A stretch of DNA of 64,000 nucleotides from Tautonia plasticadhaerens (GTDB lineage Bacteria; Planctomycetota; Planctomycetia; Isosphaerales; Isosphaeraceae). Shown here piece by piece: positions 38,317 to 47,346 of the stretch (positions are counted from its first letter, which is position 1; each line of letters begins with the position of its first letter). The notes beneath the pieces were generated by a model that searched no databases, had not been told where the DNA came from, and worked only from the letters and a program-made list of their open reading frames with translations. The DNA lies in NCBI RefSeq assembly GCF_007752535.1, contig NZ_CP036426.1, forward strand, positions 6,386,001-6,450,000, in the 5' to 3' direction. Position numbers and translations under genes: made by a program.

Positions 38317-40151
38317 TAGGAGTGATCTCGTTGGCGGGCCCCGCTCCCACCTCGGTGACCACTCCGATCGGCATCAGTCGAGCCCAAGAGTCGCCGGACA
38401 AGGCGATGGAGGTCGGATCGACCGATGGGTATCGCCACATAGCCGGCCACGAACGCGACGCTCCCGATCGCCAGGTGGACCGAAAAGGGCGTAATCCGAG
38501 CGATGGGTCCGTCGCCCCTGGGGTCGGCTGTGTACCCCGAGCCGTGCAGGAGCCAGCAAGACACCAGCATGGCGGCCGCCCCGGACAGCGGGGCGATCAG
38601 GGTCCGTCGAACGTATGCCGCAATCCCCACGTCGAGCACGCGGAAGGTATAGATCGCCGGGACGAGCAGGTTCGAGAACAAGGTGGTGAGCACGGTCCCC
38701 CAGATCACCCCCGAGACGCCCATCCGGTACGTCAGGAACAGGCTGAGCGGGAAATTCACGACGGCCCCGGCCAGCGCAGCCACAGCCACCACCGCGATCC
38801 TCCCGAGTCCCGTCGCCACTTGCACGTGAACGGCTACCACCAGCGGCAATGCGGCGATGAGGAACAGCCTCATCAGCCGAGCAAGTTCGGGGATCGAGTA
38901 AACTTTACTGCCTTCAAACTGCTGACCGACCCAGAGCTCCAGGAACGGACCGGCATACAGGAACGCGAGCACGCCAACCGGGAGGACCGCGGCCGTGTGC
39001 AATCGTGCACCGTCGTAGGTGACGCGGTCGAGACCATGCCGATCGCCGACGGCGGCGAGGCTCGCCACGGCGGGCATCACGAGGAAGGAAAGGGTCCAGC
39101 CGAGTTGTCGGAGCTGGAGGAACGGGCTGCTCACCGCCTTGTAGGCGGAAACCGCCGCGTCCGGATTCTCGATCGCGAAGCCGAGGATGGTCGTGTCGAC
39201 CTTGTCCGCTAAGACGACGCTCAACTGGATGAGGAAGATGTAGAAGCTGAAGTGGGCGAGACTTCGGAAGTCGGCAAGCCGGACGCGAGCCAGGCGCGGC
39301 CGGTACTCAAGCTTCCGGGCGATCACCCAGAGCGCCGGGCCGAGACTCAGGCCGACCTGGACGATCGTCTGGGCGACCACGACCGTCAGCAATGCCGGGG
39401 CGACCGCGACGTGTCCGAGCGTCACCCCGATCGCCGTCCCGGCGAGCGCACGAACGAGATCGCTCCCCCCCGGGGCGATGGAGAATTCCGCCCGATTCGA
39501 GGCGATCGCGACCAGAACGGTCCCGATGACGACCCCGATCAAGAGGACCGCGAAGCGGATCACGACGATGAGGACGTCGAAGCGCGGCATGACCTCATAA
39601 CGCCTGGCCGCCTGGAGGATGCTGGAGACGACCACGCTGATCCCGTAACAGGGGGAGGTCAACGCTTGGAGCCAGAGTAACTGGATGATCAGGCGATACT
39701 GGACGTCGTTCTCGGCGAACGTCGAATGCGGCATCAGCCCGTAGGCGACCACCATGAGGGCCGCGGATTGGACCAGTGCGATGATCGCGTAGAAGAGCAT
39801 GCCGCAGGAGATCGCCCGATCGACCCCGGCACGGTCGCCCCGCGTCCAACGCTCGGAGACCTGACGCTGGAGCGCGGAGCTCATGCCGAACTCGAACAGG
39901 AACTGGAAGAACCCGAATCCCCAGGCATACCAGTAGGCGCCGCTCAGGCCCTCTCCGAAAGCCCCCAGCATCAGCGGGATGCTCCAGAAGGCCGAGATCG
40001 CCTGCAAGGGGGTGCGTAACGCCAACCAGAAGGAACCGCTGAGGAGCTTCCCCAGCACCGGTGGCAGGGCCCGAGCTGGGGACCCCGGGCCGGAGGAGGG
40101 CTGCAACGGCGTCGGGGGCGTGGTGGCCGATTCCAAGGCGATTGTGCTCAC
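38316..40151 (-). CDS. Multi-spanning flippase-like membrane protein (MOP superfamily)
   Basis: A 611-residue inner-membrane protein with about 12-14 hydrophobic helices, resembling Wzx/RfbX-type lipid-linked polysaccharide flippases (LLSGSFWLALRTPLQAISAFW, YWYAWGFGFFQFLFEFGMSS, VDTTILGFAIENPDAAVSAYK). Such proteins move O-unit or exopolysaccharide precursors across the membrane. The N terminus is a Pro/Ser-rich cytoplasmic tail. The TAG stop consists of the TA target dinucleotide plus the terminal base of IS630 element B, so the natural C terminus may have been altered by that insertion. Divergent from the aspartic-protease pair. Confidence 0.82.
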   Translation of the reverse strand: MSTIALESATTPPTPLQPSSGPGSPARALPPVLGKLLSGSFWLALRTPLQAISAFWSIPLMLGAFGEGLSGAYWYAWGFGFFQFLFEFGMSSALQRQVSERWTRGDRAGVDRAISCGMLFYAIIALVQSAALMVVAYGLMPHSTFAENDVQYRLIIQLLWLQALTSPCYGISVVVSSILQAARRYEVMPRFDVLIVVIRFAVLLIGVVIGTVLVAIASNRAEFSIAPGGSDLVRALAGTAIGVTLGHVAVAPALLTVVVAQTIVQVGLSLGPALWVIARKLEYRPRLARVRLADFRSLAHFSFYIFLIQLSVVLADKVDTTILGFAIENPDAAVSAYKAVSSPFLQLRQLGWTLSFLVMPAVASLAAVGDRHGLDRVTYDGARLHTAAVLPVGVLAFLYAGPFLELWVGQQFEGSKVYSIPELARLMRLFLIAALPLVVAVHVQVATGLGRIAVVAVAALAGAVVNFPLSLFLTYRMGVSGVIWGTVLTTLFSNLLVPAIYTFRVLDVGIAAYVRRTLIAPLSGAAAMLVSCWLLHGSGYTADPRGDGPIARITPFSVHLAIGSVAFVAGYVAIPIGRSDLHRLVRRLLGSTDADRSGHRGGSGARQRDHS

Positions 40152-40450
40152 GGGAATCCGTCCCCGTCGGCCTTCGACATTCTGATGATCCCGCGCCCGG
40201 GTCGACGCGACGGGGCCCCATCATAGTCGTCAGGGACGATCGAAGGGTAGATCAATCGACCCACCCCGGAAACGGCCGACCGCCAATCGGCGGGTACGAG
40301 ACGCCGGGATGTATCGCCGGAACTTGCGTCCTCGTGGGGACATGAGATGCGGCCCAGGGCCTGTTCGGCAGGCAACGTCCGTTCTATGATGGAGGTGGCA
40401 TTCCCGATCATTCAGGATCGAGTCGATCGACCCCGAGAGGTGAGCCGCTG
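40152..40450. other. Divergent control region between flippase and protease genes
   Basis: About 300 bases with no supportable gene; it must hold both promoters. The region before 40451 includes a short AGAGGTGAG ribosome-binding site for the first protease gene. Confidence 0.4.
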
Positions 40451-41353
40451 ATGTCGCACTCCCGACGGTGGAAGCCCGTCCCGCTGCTGGCGATCGTCGC
40501 CCTGGCGGCGAGCCCGGCGGCAGAGGATGGCCAGCAGGATGAGGGCCGGCAAATCGGCCGGTCATTCCGGGTCCCCTATTTACTCACCGAGACGAATCAT
40601 CACGTCGTGCGTTGCCGGATTAACGGCCATGGTCCCTTCAATCTCGTCGTCGACACCGGGGCCCCCGCGCTTTTTCTCTCCGAAGAGGCAGCCGCGATGG
40701 CCGGCCTGGGGCGGAGCGACCGGAACTATTTCAGCCGCGTCGACCGCCTGGAGTTCGAGGGAGGTGCTGTCCTCGACGACGTGCAGACCAGGGTCGAGGA
40801 CATCTTTCAACTCGTCGGCATGAATGCCCTCGGGCTCCCCGGGGCGAAGATCGACGGCATGCTTGGCTTCAACGTGCTCGCCCGCTACAAGCTCGAGCTC
40901 GACCCGACCGACGATCGCATGACCTGGACCCGCCTCGAGTTCGAGCCCGAAGATCTCCCGGACCCCGGGCGACGGGGCAATAATGCCCCGGCCGAGGTGC
41001 AGGCCATGAGCCTGCTCGGCGGCGTCGCCAAGCTGGCCGCCTTGTTCGTGGGGAAGCAGCCCGAGGACACGAGAATCCCCCGGGGGTTCCTCGGCCTGGA
41101 ACTCGCCGAAACCAACGGAGAAGTGACGATCTCGGCCGTGCTCCCCGGCTCCCCGGCCGAAGGGGTGGGCATCTCGCCGGGCGATCGGTTGGTCCGCGTC
41201 CTCGGCCGGGATGTCGACTCGCTGGAGGACGCCCGGAAGGCCGTCGCCCGGGTGGAGCCGGGAGACACCGTGACATTGCGGATCGCTCCCTCCTCAGGTG
41301 GAGCGGATGTCGAGGCCAGGGAGCTGACCGTGATCGCCGGAAAGGGGCTCTGA
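40451..41353 (+). CDS. Retropepsin-like aspartic protease with PDZ domain (1)
   Basis: A 300-residue protein, probably exported (MSHSRRWKPVPLLAIVALAAS). Residues about 40-160 form a clan AA retropepsin-like domain with NGHGPFNLVVDTGAPALFLS (catalytic DTG), IDGMLGFNVLARYKLELD being the usual second half. Residues about 205-300 are a PDZ domain (FLGLELAETNGEVTISAVLPGSPAEGVGISPGDRLVRVLG). Together this suggests a periplasmic peptidase or peptide-binding protein. A related protein starts 3 bases after its stop, so they are probably co-transcribed. Confidence 0.82.
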   Translation: MSHSRRWKPVPLLAIVALAASPAAEDGQQDEGRQIGRSFRVPYLLTETNHHVVRCRINGHGPFNLVVDTGAPALFLSEEAAAMAGLGRSDRNYFSRVDRLEFEGGAVLDDVQTRVEDIFQLVGMNALGLPGAKIDGMLGFNVLARYKLELDPTDDRMTWTRLEFEPEDLPDPGRRGNNAPAEVQAMSLLGGVAKLAALFVGKQPEDTRIPRGFLGLELAETNGEVTISAVLPGSPAEGVGISPGDRLVRVLGRDVDSLEDARKAVARVEPGDTVTLRIAPSSGGADVEARELTVIAGKGL

Positions 41354-41356
41354 TCC

Positions 41357-42196
41357 ATGAGATTCGCTCGACGTCTGCTGCCGACGACGCTCGCCGCCTC
41401 ATTGGCGCTCGTCGGCCTCGGCTCGGCCAGGCCCGCCGTCGATCCCGAGGCCAAGGTCGAGGTGCCCTTCGATTTGCTGCCCTCGAACCACATGGTGGTC
41501 GAGGTCTCGCTCAACGGCGAAGGGCCTTATCGATTGATCTTCGACGTCGGCTCTCCCGTCACCCTGATCGGCAACTCGGCCGCCAAGGAGTCGGGGATCA
41601 TCGACGGGAACGCCCCCTTCGCCTTCCTGTTCGCCGCCCGGGGAGAAGCCGAGGTTAAGACGATGCAGGTCGGCTCACTGACGACCCAGGACGTGCCGGT
41701 GATCGTGATGGACCACCCCGTCGTGAAAGCCCTTGGCGACATCCTCGGCAAGCCGATCCATGGTCTCGTCGGGCACTCATTCTTCGCCCGATACAAGACG
41801 ACGATCGACTACCAGGCCGAGACGATGGCCTTCGAGCCGGTCGAGCACGAGATCCGGGACTTCTTGACCGACCTCCCCGATCGGCTGATGGGGCCGAAAG
41901 TCGCCCGCCGGATCATCGTCGAGCCGATGGCGCTCATCGGGTTCGCCCTGGAAGACACGCCCGAGGACGGGCCTCGGGGCGTGACCATCGTCTCGGTGCT
42001 CGACGACTCCCCCGCGGCACGCGCGGGACTCAGGCCGGGTGACGTCATCACTTCCCTCGACGGTCGATGGACGACCAGCATTCCCGACACCTACACTGCG
42101 GCTTCCAAGGTCGAACCGGGCCTCGAAATCGAGGTCGTCATCGACCGCGACGGTGAGGAAATGAAACTCGAGATGACCCCCACGGCGGGCATCTGA
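41357..42196 (+). CDS. Retropepsin-like aspartic protease with PDZ domain (2)
   Basis: A 279-residue paralogue of the preceding protein, with an export signal (RRLLPTTLAASLALVGLGSA), a retropepsin-like domain (NGEGPYRLIFDVGSPVTLIG, LVGHSFFARYKTTIDYQ) and a C-terminal PDZ domain (GVTIVSVLDDSPAARAGLRPGDVITSLDG). The catalytic motif reads D-V-G-S rather than D-T-G-S/A, so proteolytic activity may be reduced or lost and it could be a binding partner of the first copy (inference). Confidence 0.8.
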   Translation: MRFARRLLPTTLAASLALVGLGSARPAVDPEAKVEVPFDLLPSNHMVVEVSLNGEGPYRLIFDVGSPVTLIGNSAAKESGIIDGNAPFAFLFAARGEAEVKTMQVGSLTTQDVPVIVMDHPVVKALGDILGKPIHGLVGHSFFARYKTTIDYQAETMAFEPVEHEIRDFLTDLPDRLMGPKVARRIIVEPMALIGFALEDTPEDGPRGVTIVSVLDDSPAARAGLRPGDVITSLDGRWTTSIPDTYTAASKVEPGLEIEVVIDRDGEEMKLEMTPTAGI

Positions 42197-42316
42197 TCGG
42201 ATGGAATTCGGGCCACCGATCCGAACGATCTCCGATCGGTGTCCCCATGCGTGAAGGACTGATTCCCTCATCAAGCGGCGGAGGACCTCGTGCCGTACGG
42301 GAATCGGCAGCGACGG

Positions 42317-43528
42317 TCAGGCCCCGAATTTCTGGAGTCGGCCGGCGTGGGCCATCGCCAGGGGCATGATGTCCTTGGCGAGGATCTGGCCGAGCCCGCC
42401 CTTCATGCAAGGACGCTCCCCGAAGGTCGTGACCTCATCGGGCCTGACGGTGGCCGGGGCCGAGATGAGCAGCGGCACCGGATGGAAGCTGTGTGATTTC
42501 ATCCGACTGGGCGTGGAGTGGTCCCCGGTGACGACCAGGACGTCCGGCTTCAATTCCAGCAGTCTCGGCAGTTCGGCGTCGAGCGCCTGGATGACATCGA
42601 CCTTCCTGGCGAAATCGCCATCCTCGCCGGTGCTGTCCGTGTACTTGTAGTGGATGAAGAAGAAGTCGAAGTTGTCCCACTGTTCCCGGGCGACCTCAAA
42701 CTGGTCGGCGATCGTCCTGCCGGGTTCGACGACCGTCATCCCGACGAGCTTCGCCAGGCCCCGATACATCGGGTAGACGGCGATGGCCGCCGAGCGGAGG
42801 CCGTAGACCTCCTCCATCGTGGAGATGTCCGGGAACTTGGCGAATCCTCGCATCATGAGGAAGTTGGCGGGCTGCTCGTCTTTGAGGATCTCCTTCGCTT
42901 GCCGGAGGAACTCCGCGGCGACCCTCGCCGTCTTCTCCGATCCCGGCTCGAGGGCCTTCGGCTCCAGGGTGTGTAGCCCGGTCTGGAGCGGGTCGGTGTC
43001 AGCGACCCGATCGCCCAGGTCGTCTCCCCGGAATCGGACGACGAGCCGGTACTCCCGGACCGCCTCGACGAGCGTCTCGACCCCGTCGATCTGCACCCCA
43101 TCGGCGAGCTTTGCGACGAGCGTCTCGCCGACCTCGGTCGGAATCCGGCCGGCTCGTCGATCGGTGACTCGCCCCTCGCCGTCGATCGTGCAGAAGTTGC
43201 CTCGGATGGCCACGTCCCTCGGCCCGACCTCGACCCCGATCCCCAGCGCCTCGAGGACGCCCCGGCCGATCTGGTGGCGGAGCGGGTCGAAGCCGAAGAG
43301 GCCGAGATGCCCCGGACCCGACCCCGGCGCGATCCCGTGGGCGACGGGGATGCTCAAGCCCACCGTCCCCTCGGCGGCCAGCCGGTCGAGGTGGGGGGTC
43401 CTGGCCTCCTCCAGCTCGGTCGGCCCACCCGGTTCGATCGGCAGGCCGCCCAGCCCGTCGGCGACGAGCATGACGATCTTGGTCCCGTTGGCCTCTCGGA
43501 GTTGCCTGATCAGGTCCTGCTGGTTCAT
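42317..43528 (-). CDS. apgM: 2,3-bisphosphoglycerate-independent phosphoglycerate mutase (ApgM family)
   Basis: Interconverts 3- and 2-phosphoglycerate in glycolysis. The 403 residues show the archaeal-type iPGM (alkaline-phosphatase superfamily) pattern: KIVMLVADGLGGLP (metal-binding Asp), TPHLDRLAAEGTVG, GPGHLGLFGFDP (Ser nucleophile region), AIRGNFCTIDGEGRVTDRRAGR, and VLVVTGDHSTPSRMKSHSFHPVP with the metal-binding D, H, H. Length is normal. It is the last chromosomal protein gene before the tRNA and the island. Confidence 0.92.
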   Translation of the reverse strand: MNQQDLIRQLREANGTKIVMLVADGLGGLPIEPGGPTELEEARTPHLDRLAAEGTVGLSIPVAHGIAPGSGPGHLGLFGFDPLRHQIGRGVLEALGIGVEVGPRDVAIRGNFCTIDGEGRVTDRRAGRIPTEVGETLVAKLADGVQIDGVETLVEAVREYRLVVRFRGDDLGDRVADTDPLQTGLHTLEPKALEPGSEKTARVAAEFLRQAKEILKDEQPANFLMMRGFAKFPDISTMEEVYGLRSAAIAVYPMYRGLAKLVGMTVVEPGRTIADQFEVAREQWDNFDFFFIHYKYTDSTGEDGDFARKVDVIQALDAELPRLLELKPDVLVVTGDHSTPSRMKSHSFHPVPLLISAPATVRPDEVTTFGERPCMKGGLGQILAKDIMPLAMAHAGRLQKFGA

Positions 43529-43731
43529 CGCGGGAAGGCTCTCGCTCCATGCGGCTCGGTCGATCAGTCGAACATCGAGGAGGCATTGTGCCGTCCCCGG
43601 GCATAGCGGGTCAACTCGCCTCTCGACTCCCCTTCCGCCGGTTGCCCTCTTCCCGGGCCCTGGATCGTCCTGTTAAACTGATCGTCCGACACTCATGATC
43701 CTGTCCGGAAGATTCCCTGCAGGAAGTCGTG

Positions 43732-43814
43732 GCCGAAGTGGCGGAATGGCAGACGCGCCGGACTCAAAATCCGGTGGGGTAACACCCGTGTGGGTTCGAG
43801 TCCCACCTTCGGTA
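43732..43814 (+). tRNA. tRNA-Leu(CAA), 5' half plus island-derived 3' half
   Basis: The 83-base class II tRNA folds with acceptor GCCGAAG/CTTCGGT (last pair G-U), an anticodon stem CCGGA/TCCGG with loop CTCAAAA (anticodon CAA), a variable arm GGGG-TAACA-CCCG and T arm GTGGGTTCGAGTCCCAC. CCA is not encoded. It is the attachment site of the genomic island: its 3' portion recurs at 63948-64000 with a different variable arm. Confidence 0.95.
43756..43775 (+). repeat. Attachment-site repeat, left (attL core)
   Basis: CGCCGGACTCAAAATCCGGT, covering the anticodon stem-loop of tRNA-Leu, is repeated exactly at 63948-63967. A second shared block of 21 bases (43788-43808) covers the T arm. Strand exchange in this first block explains why the variable arms differ at the two ends. 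Confidence 0.8.
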
Positions 43815-43819
43815 TTCAG

Positions 43820-43848
43820 AAGCCCGGCGAGCAATCGACGGGCTTTTT
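43820..43848 (+). terminator. Rho-independent terminator after tRNA-Leu
   Basis: AAGCCCG (43820-43826) pairs with CGGGCTT (43839-43845), loop of 12 bases, followed by TTTG and TTT. It lies on the island side of the crossover. Confidence 0.75.
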
Positions 43849-43980
43849 GTTTGCGCCGCAATCACTTACGACAACCCGTTGTTCCTCCGTCGGCTCTGCG
43901 GCGGGGTCTGCCGAATGTCTTGTCCCGTCGCTATCCTTGACCCATCTTGTCACAAATCGACCGAAGTTGAATTCGATCCC

Positions 43981-44019
43981 TGTAAGCATTACTGTAAGCA
44001 GGAGGCCCTCCTGTAAGCA
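43981..44019 (+). repeat. Left arm-type repeats TGTAAGCA (three copies)
   Basis: TGTAAGCA occurs at 43981-43988, 43993-44000 and 44012-44019. The first two, 12 bases apart, match a pair at the right end (63853 and 63865) in both sequence and spacing. They are probably arm-type binding sites of the island's tyrosine recombinase. Confidence 0.65.
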
Positions 44020-44530
44020 GCACCAAAGCAACCGGGGACATCGGAGATGGGCTACCTCTTCAAGCAGTAGTGGACCCGCAACGGCGTCGTCCACGAGTCG
44101 AAGAAGTGGTACGGCGAATACCGGGACCAGGACGGCAAGCTCCTGCGGGTCGCCCTCTCCTCGGACAAGCAGGCGGCCAAGGCCATGCTCGTGGACCTGG
44201 AGCGCAAGGCCGAGCGCCGCAAAGCTGGATTCATTGATGGATTCACCGAAGCGGGACGGAGTCCGATCCTCGGTCTCATGTCCGACTACCTCGGAGACAT
44301 GAAGCTTGGAGGACGCTCGGAGCGGCACCGCAAGGACACCGAGCGGCTCCTCCGGATCGTGATCCGAGAATGCGGGTTCGAGACCCTGGCTTCCCTGCAC
44401 GCAACCAAGCTCGACAAATTTCTTGCCCGGCTCACCTCCTCGGCGCGGACCAAGAACACTCACCGGCAAGCAATCCTGGGGTTCGCCAATTGGTGCGTCC
44501 GAAAAGGGCACCTGGAATTCAACCCCTTAG

Positions 44531-45829
44531 GGGATTGAAAGGACAAAACTCTTCCGTATCCTGAGACCTTCGCACCAGGAGATCAAGGAGATACGCAGAT
44601 GCGGCCCAGCCCCGAGATGATCCCCGTCCTCATCGATGCCGCCAAGGCCCTCAAGGGCAGTCCGAAGCGAGTCTTCATGGCCAAGACCGTCGCAGCGATG
44701 GGGCGGGGTGGACAACGCTGGGCCCAGGAGCATCTCGGCTGGTGCCGGGAGACCATCCGCAAGGGCACGCACGAACTCCGCTCGGGCATGACCTGCGTGG
44801 ACGCCTTCTCGGCCCGCCGTCGCAAGCCCGCCGAGGAGCACTTGCCCCGACTCCTCGATGACATCCGCAGCATCGCCGACGGGCAGAGCCAGGCCGACCC
44901 CAAGTTCCAGACCAAGGGGCTCTTCACCCGGATCAGTGCCGCCGAGGTCCGACGCCAGTTGATCGCCACGAAGGGCTACACCGACGAGGAGTTGCCCACC
45001 CAGCAGACCATCAACACCAAGCTGAACCTGCTGGGCTATCGCCTCTCCAGGGTGGCCAAGTGCCGCCCCCAAAAAGAGTCCCGCAGACCGATGCCATCTT
45101 CGATCAACTGAAGGCGGTCAACCCCGAGGCGGATCGGGCCAGGGGCACCCTGCGGCTCTCGATCGACGCCAAGGCGACGGTGCATGTCGGCCCCTTCTCA
45201 CGGCGGGGCCGGAGCCGGACCGGCACGAAGGCGGCGGATCACGACTTCAAGCCCGTGGCGACGCTGACCCCCTTCGGCATCTTCCTGCCCGAGCACGACG
45301 ACCTGTGGCTGTACATGGCCCGGTCGAAGGTCACCAGCGACTTCATCGCCGATCGCCTGGAGCAATGGTGGGAGGGCGTCCGCCTGCGGTTCCTGCGGGT
45401 CAAGACGCTGGTGATCAACCTGGACAACGGCCCGGAGAACCACAGCCGGCGGAGCCAGTTCCTCAAGCGGATCGTGGCCTTCGCCCGCAAGTATCGCCTG
45501 GTGGTGCAGTTGGCGTACTACCCGCCGTACCACAGCAAGTACAACCCGATCGAGCGGTGCTGGGGCGTGCTGGAGATGCACTGGAACGGGTCGCTGCTGG
45601 ACTCGGTGGAGGCGGTGTTGGGATTCGCCCGATCGATGACCTGGAAGCGGAAGCACCCGGTGGTCAGCCTGGTGGAGACGACCTACGCCAAGGGGGTCAG
45701 GCTGAAGCCCGAGGAGATGGAGGCGTTGGAGGCCGAGGTGATCCGCCTGCCGTCGCTTGAGAAGTGGTTCGTGAAGATCCCTCGTAAGCGAGGCAGGCCA
45801 CGGAAGACGTAGCTTCTTTCTGGTGCCTA
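44531..45829 (+). mobile_element. ISAzo13-family insertion sequence, copy 2 (inside integrase)
   Basis: Same sequence as 33021-34319, flanked by AG at 44529-44530 and 45830-45831. Insertion splits the island integrase between its core-binding and catalytic domains. Confidence 0.9.
44599..45812 (+). CDS. ISAzo13-family transposase, copy 2 (two frames)
   Basis: Two overlapping frames (44599-45111 and 45060-45812) encode proteins identical to those of copy 1, with the same A5 slip site at 45071-45075. DDE residues in LSIDAKATV, LVINLDNGPEN and NPIERCWG are intact. Identity with copy 1 implies very recent transposition within this chromosome. Confidence 0.88.
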
Positions 45830-46520
45830 AGCCCGTTCGACCAGGCCCGAAGGCGAGACGATGCTCAAGCGGAGGGCCTTGACTGTAGATGAATTACGGC
45901 GACTCTTGGAGGCGACCCTGGTCCGAGCCCTGCGGGAGCGGCAACTCGTCCGAGCTGTGCCGAACAAGGGTAAACCCGTCGCACGGGTCAAGCCCGTGGT
46001 CCGGGCTCGTCTGGAACGGCTGGGGCGGGAGCGGGCCTTGCTCTACAAGGCAGCCTTTTACACCGGTTTCCGTCGGGGCGAGTTGCGTGAGATGAGGGTC
46101 AATCACCTGACCCTGGACGGCTCGGCTCCCCGCATCTCTCTCCCGAAGGAATTGACCAAGAACAAGCGGGACGCCCATATCCCGCTCCGGGCCGACTTCG
46201 CCTCGGAACTGACGCGCTGGATCGACGTGGCGGGTCTGGGGCAGGGAGACCGACTCTTCATGGTTCCCAAGCGGATCGCCCTGGTGATGCGGAAGGACCT
46301 GGAGTTCGCCGGGATCGCCTACCGGGACGACCGTGGCCGGGTGGCCGACTTCCATTCCTTGCGGAAGTGCATGGCGACCCACCTGAACACGCAAGGCGTC
46401 CCGATCGTGACTGCCAAGGAATTGCTGCGGCACGGCACCGTGGAACTGACAGCCGGGGTCTACAACGACGCCGAATCGCACGACTTGAGGACGGCGGTTT
46501 CCAAGCTGCCGGTGCTGTGA

Positions 46521-47267
46521 TTAGCGAGTGTGCTTCCTGAGCAACCGGTCGATCTCGGAGCGTTCGATCAGGAATACCCGCCCCTTCTTGAAGACCTTGA
46601 GCGTGCCCGAGGCCGCCCAGCGGTTGATCGTCCGCTCGGAGACCCCCAGGAGGCGGGCGGCCTCACGCTTCCTGTAAGGTCCTTGGGGACGCTGGAGTGG
46701 GGCGACTCCTGGATTATTAGAGCTTGCATGTTGGGCGAATTTGATGACTTTCTGTTGTTTTGCTTCGGGCTCGGGCCGATTATCCGCCATCCGATCGGAC
46801 CTGGAGCCCGCCCAGGTTCGTTCACCGAGCCCGAAATACTGGTCGAGAAAGCGATCGACCTGCTCCTCGGGAATGCGGATCGTGCCGTCGGGCCAATCAA
46901 GCGTCGGCAGGTCGAGGCTGAGGAGGTGGTCGAACTGCTCAATGGTGATCTGGCATAGTTCGCAGAATTGCTCGACCGTCCAGACCCGACCGACGCCCTT
47001 CCGGCCCGAGGTGAGCAAGAACTCCAGGGTCTCGCCACCCTTCAGGGGGTGATCTTCGCTGACGGGCTCGCTGTCAACGCATGCCGCCGCCCCGGGGGCG
47101 ATGTTCAAGGCATGGCCCAGGTTCGAGCGTGCCCAGGCGACGGTTCTCCCTCCAATCGGTAGGTGTAGCTCGTTCGCCCCCTGGACGCAGCGGACGACCT
47201 CTCCGGCTGTTTCCATCTGTTGCCGGGTCGGACGAGGTACCCTGTCGATCAAACCGCTGGCGGACAC
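46521..47267 (-). CDS. Two-HTH excisionase/regulator-like DNA-binding protein
   Basis: A 248-residue protein starting at GTG 47267, which has a good AGGAGG-type ribosome-binding site. The C-terminal segment PYRKREAARLLGVSERTINRWAASGTL ... RVFLIERSEIDRLLRK is an excisionase/MerR-like winged helix-turn-helix. A second similar segment lies in the middle (WTVEQFCELCQITIEQFDHLL, GTIRIPEEQVDRFLDQYF). The N-terminal 90 residues are not recognised. Its stop abuts the integrase stop, convergent and without a gap, so it may be the recombination directionality factor of the island (inference) or a plain regulator. Confidence 0.7.
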   Translation of the reverse strand: MSASGLIDRVPRPTRQQMETAGEVVRCVQGANELHLPIGGRTVAWARSNLGHALNIAPGAAACVDSEPVSEDHPLKGGETLEFLLTSGRKGVGRVWTVEQFCELCQITIEQFDHLLSLDLPTLDWPDGTIRIPEEQVDRFLDQYFGLGERTWAGSRSDRMADNRPEPEAKQQKVIKFAQHASSNNPGVAPLQRPQGPYRKREAARLLGVSERTINRWAASGTLKVFKKGRVFLIERSEIDRLLRKHTR

Positions 47268-47346
47268 TCCTCGCCTCCTGCTTCTCCTGCTTCCGAGCGT
47301 GGTCGGGTACGGTTGATCAGCGACGTAACCCGAGTGCCCCTCAAAG

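Larger units (their letters stand above)
44047..46520 (+). pseudogene. Island tyrosine recombinase (integrase), broken by stop and IS
   Basis: The N-terminal part starts MGYLFKQ at 44047, hits TAG at codon 8 (44068-44070), then continues in frame WTRNGVVHESKKWYGEYRDQ ... RQAILGFANWCVRKGHLEFNPL (SAM-like core-binding domain). The ISAzo13 element (44531-45829) interrupts it. The C-terminal catalytic part resumes before 45861: MLKRRALTVDELRRLLEA, YTGFRRGELREM (first Arg), DFHSLRKCMATH (His-x-x-Arg), LLRHGTVELTAGVYND (His and Tyr nucleophile). Removing the element with one AG rejoins NPL to ARSTRPEGET in frame. All catalytic residues survive, but expression of full-length protein is very unlikely. 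It lies just inside the tRNA attachment site, as island integrases do. Confidence 0.88.

Noticed and set aside
31160-38318. The IS cluster as a composite transposon with cargo
   Set aside because: Elements belong to different families, two abut directly, and no non-IS gene lies between them; it is an insertion hot spot.
40152-40450. A riboswitch or small RNA in the divergent region
   Set aside because: No conserved core or strong hairpin with a U-run was recognised.
43981-44019. The TGTAAGCA repeats as the start of a CRISPR array
   Set aside because: The repeats are 8 bases with 4-11-base gaps and no spacers of regular length; no cas genes are present.
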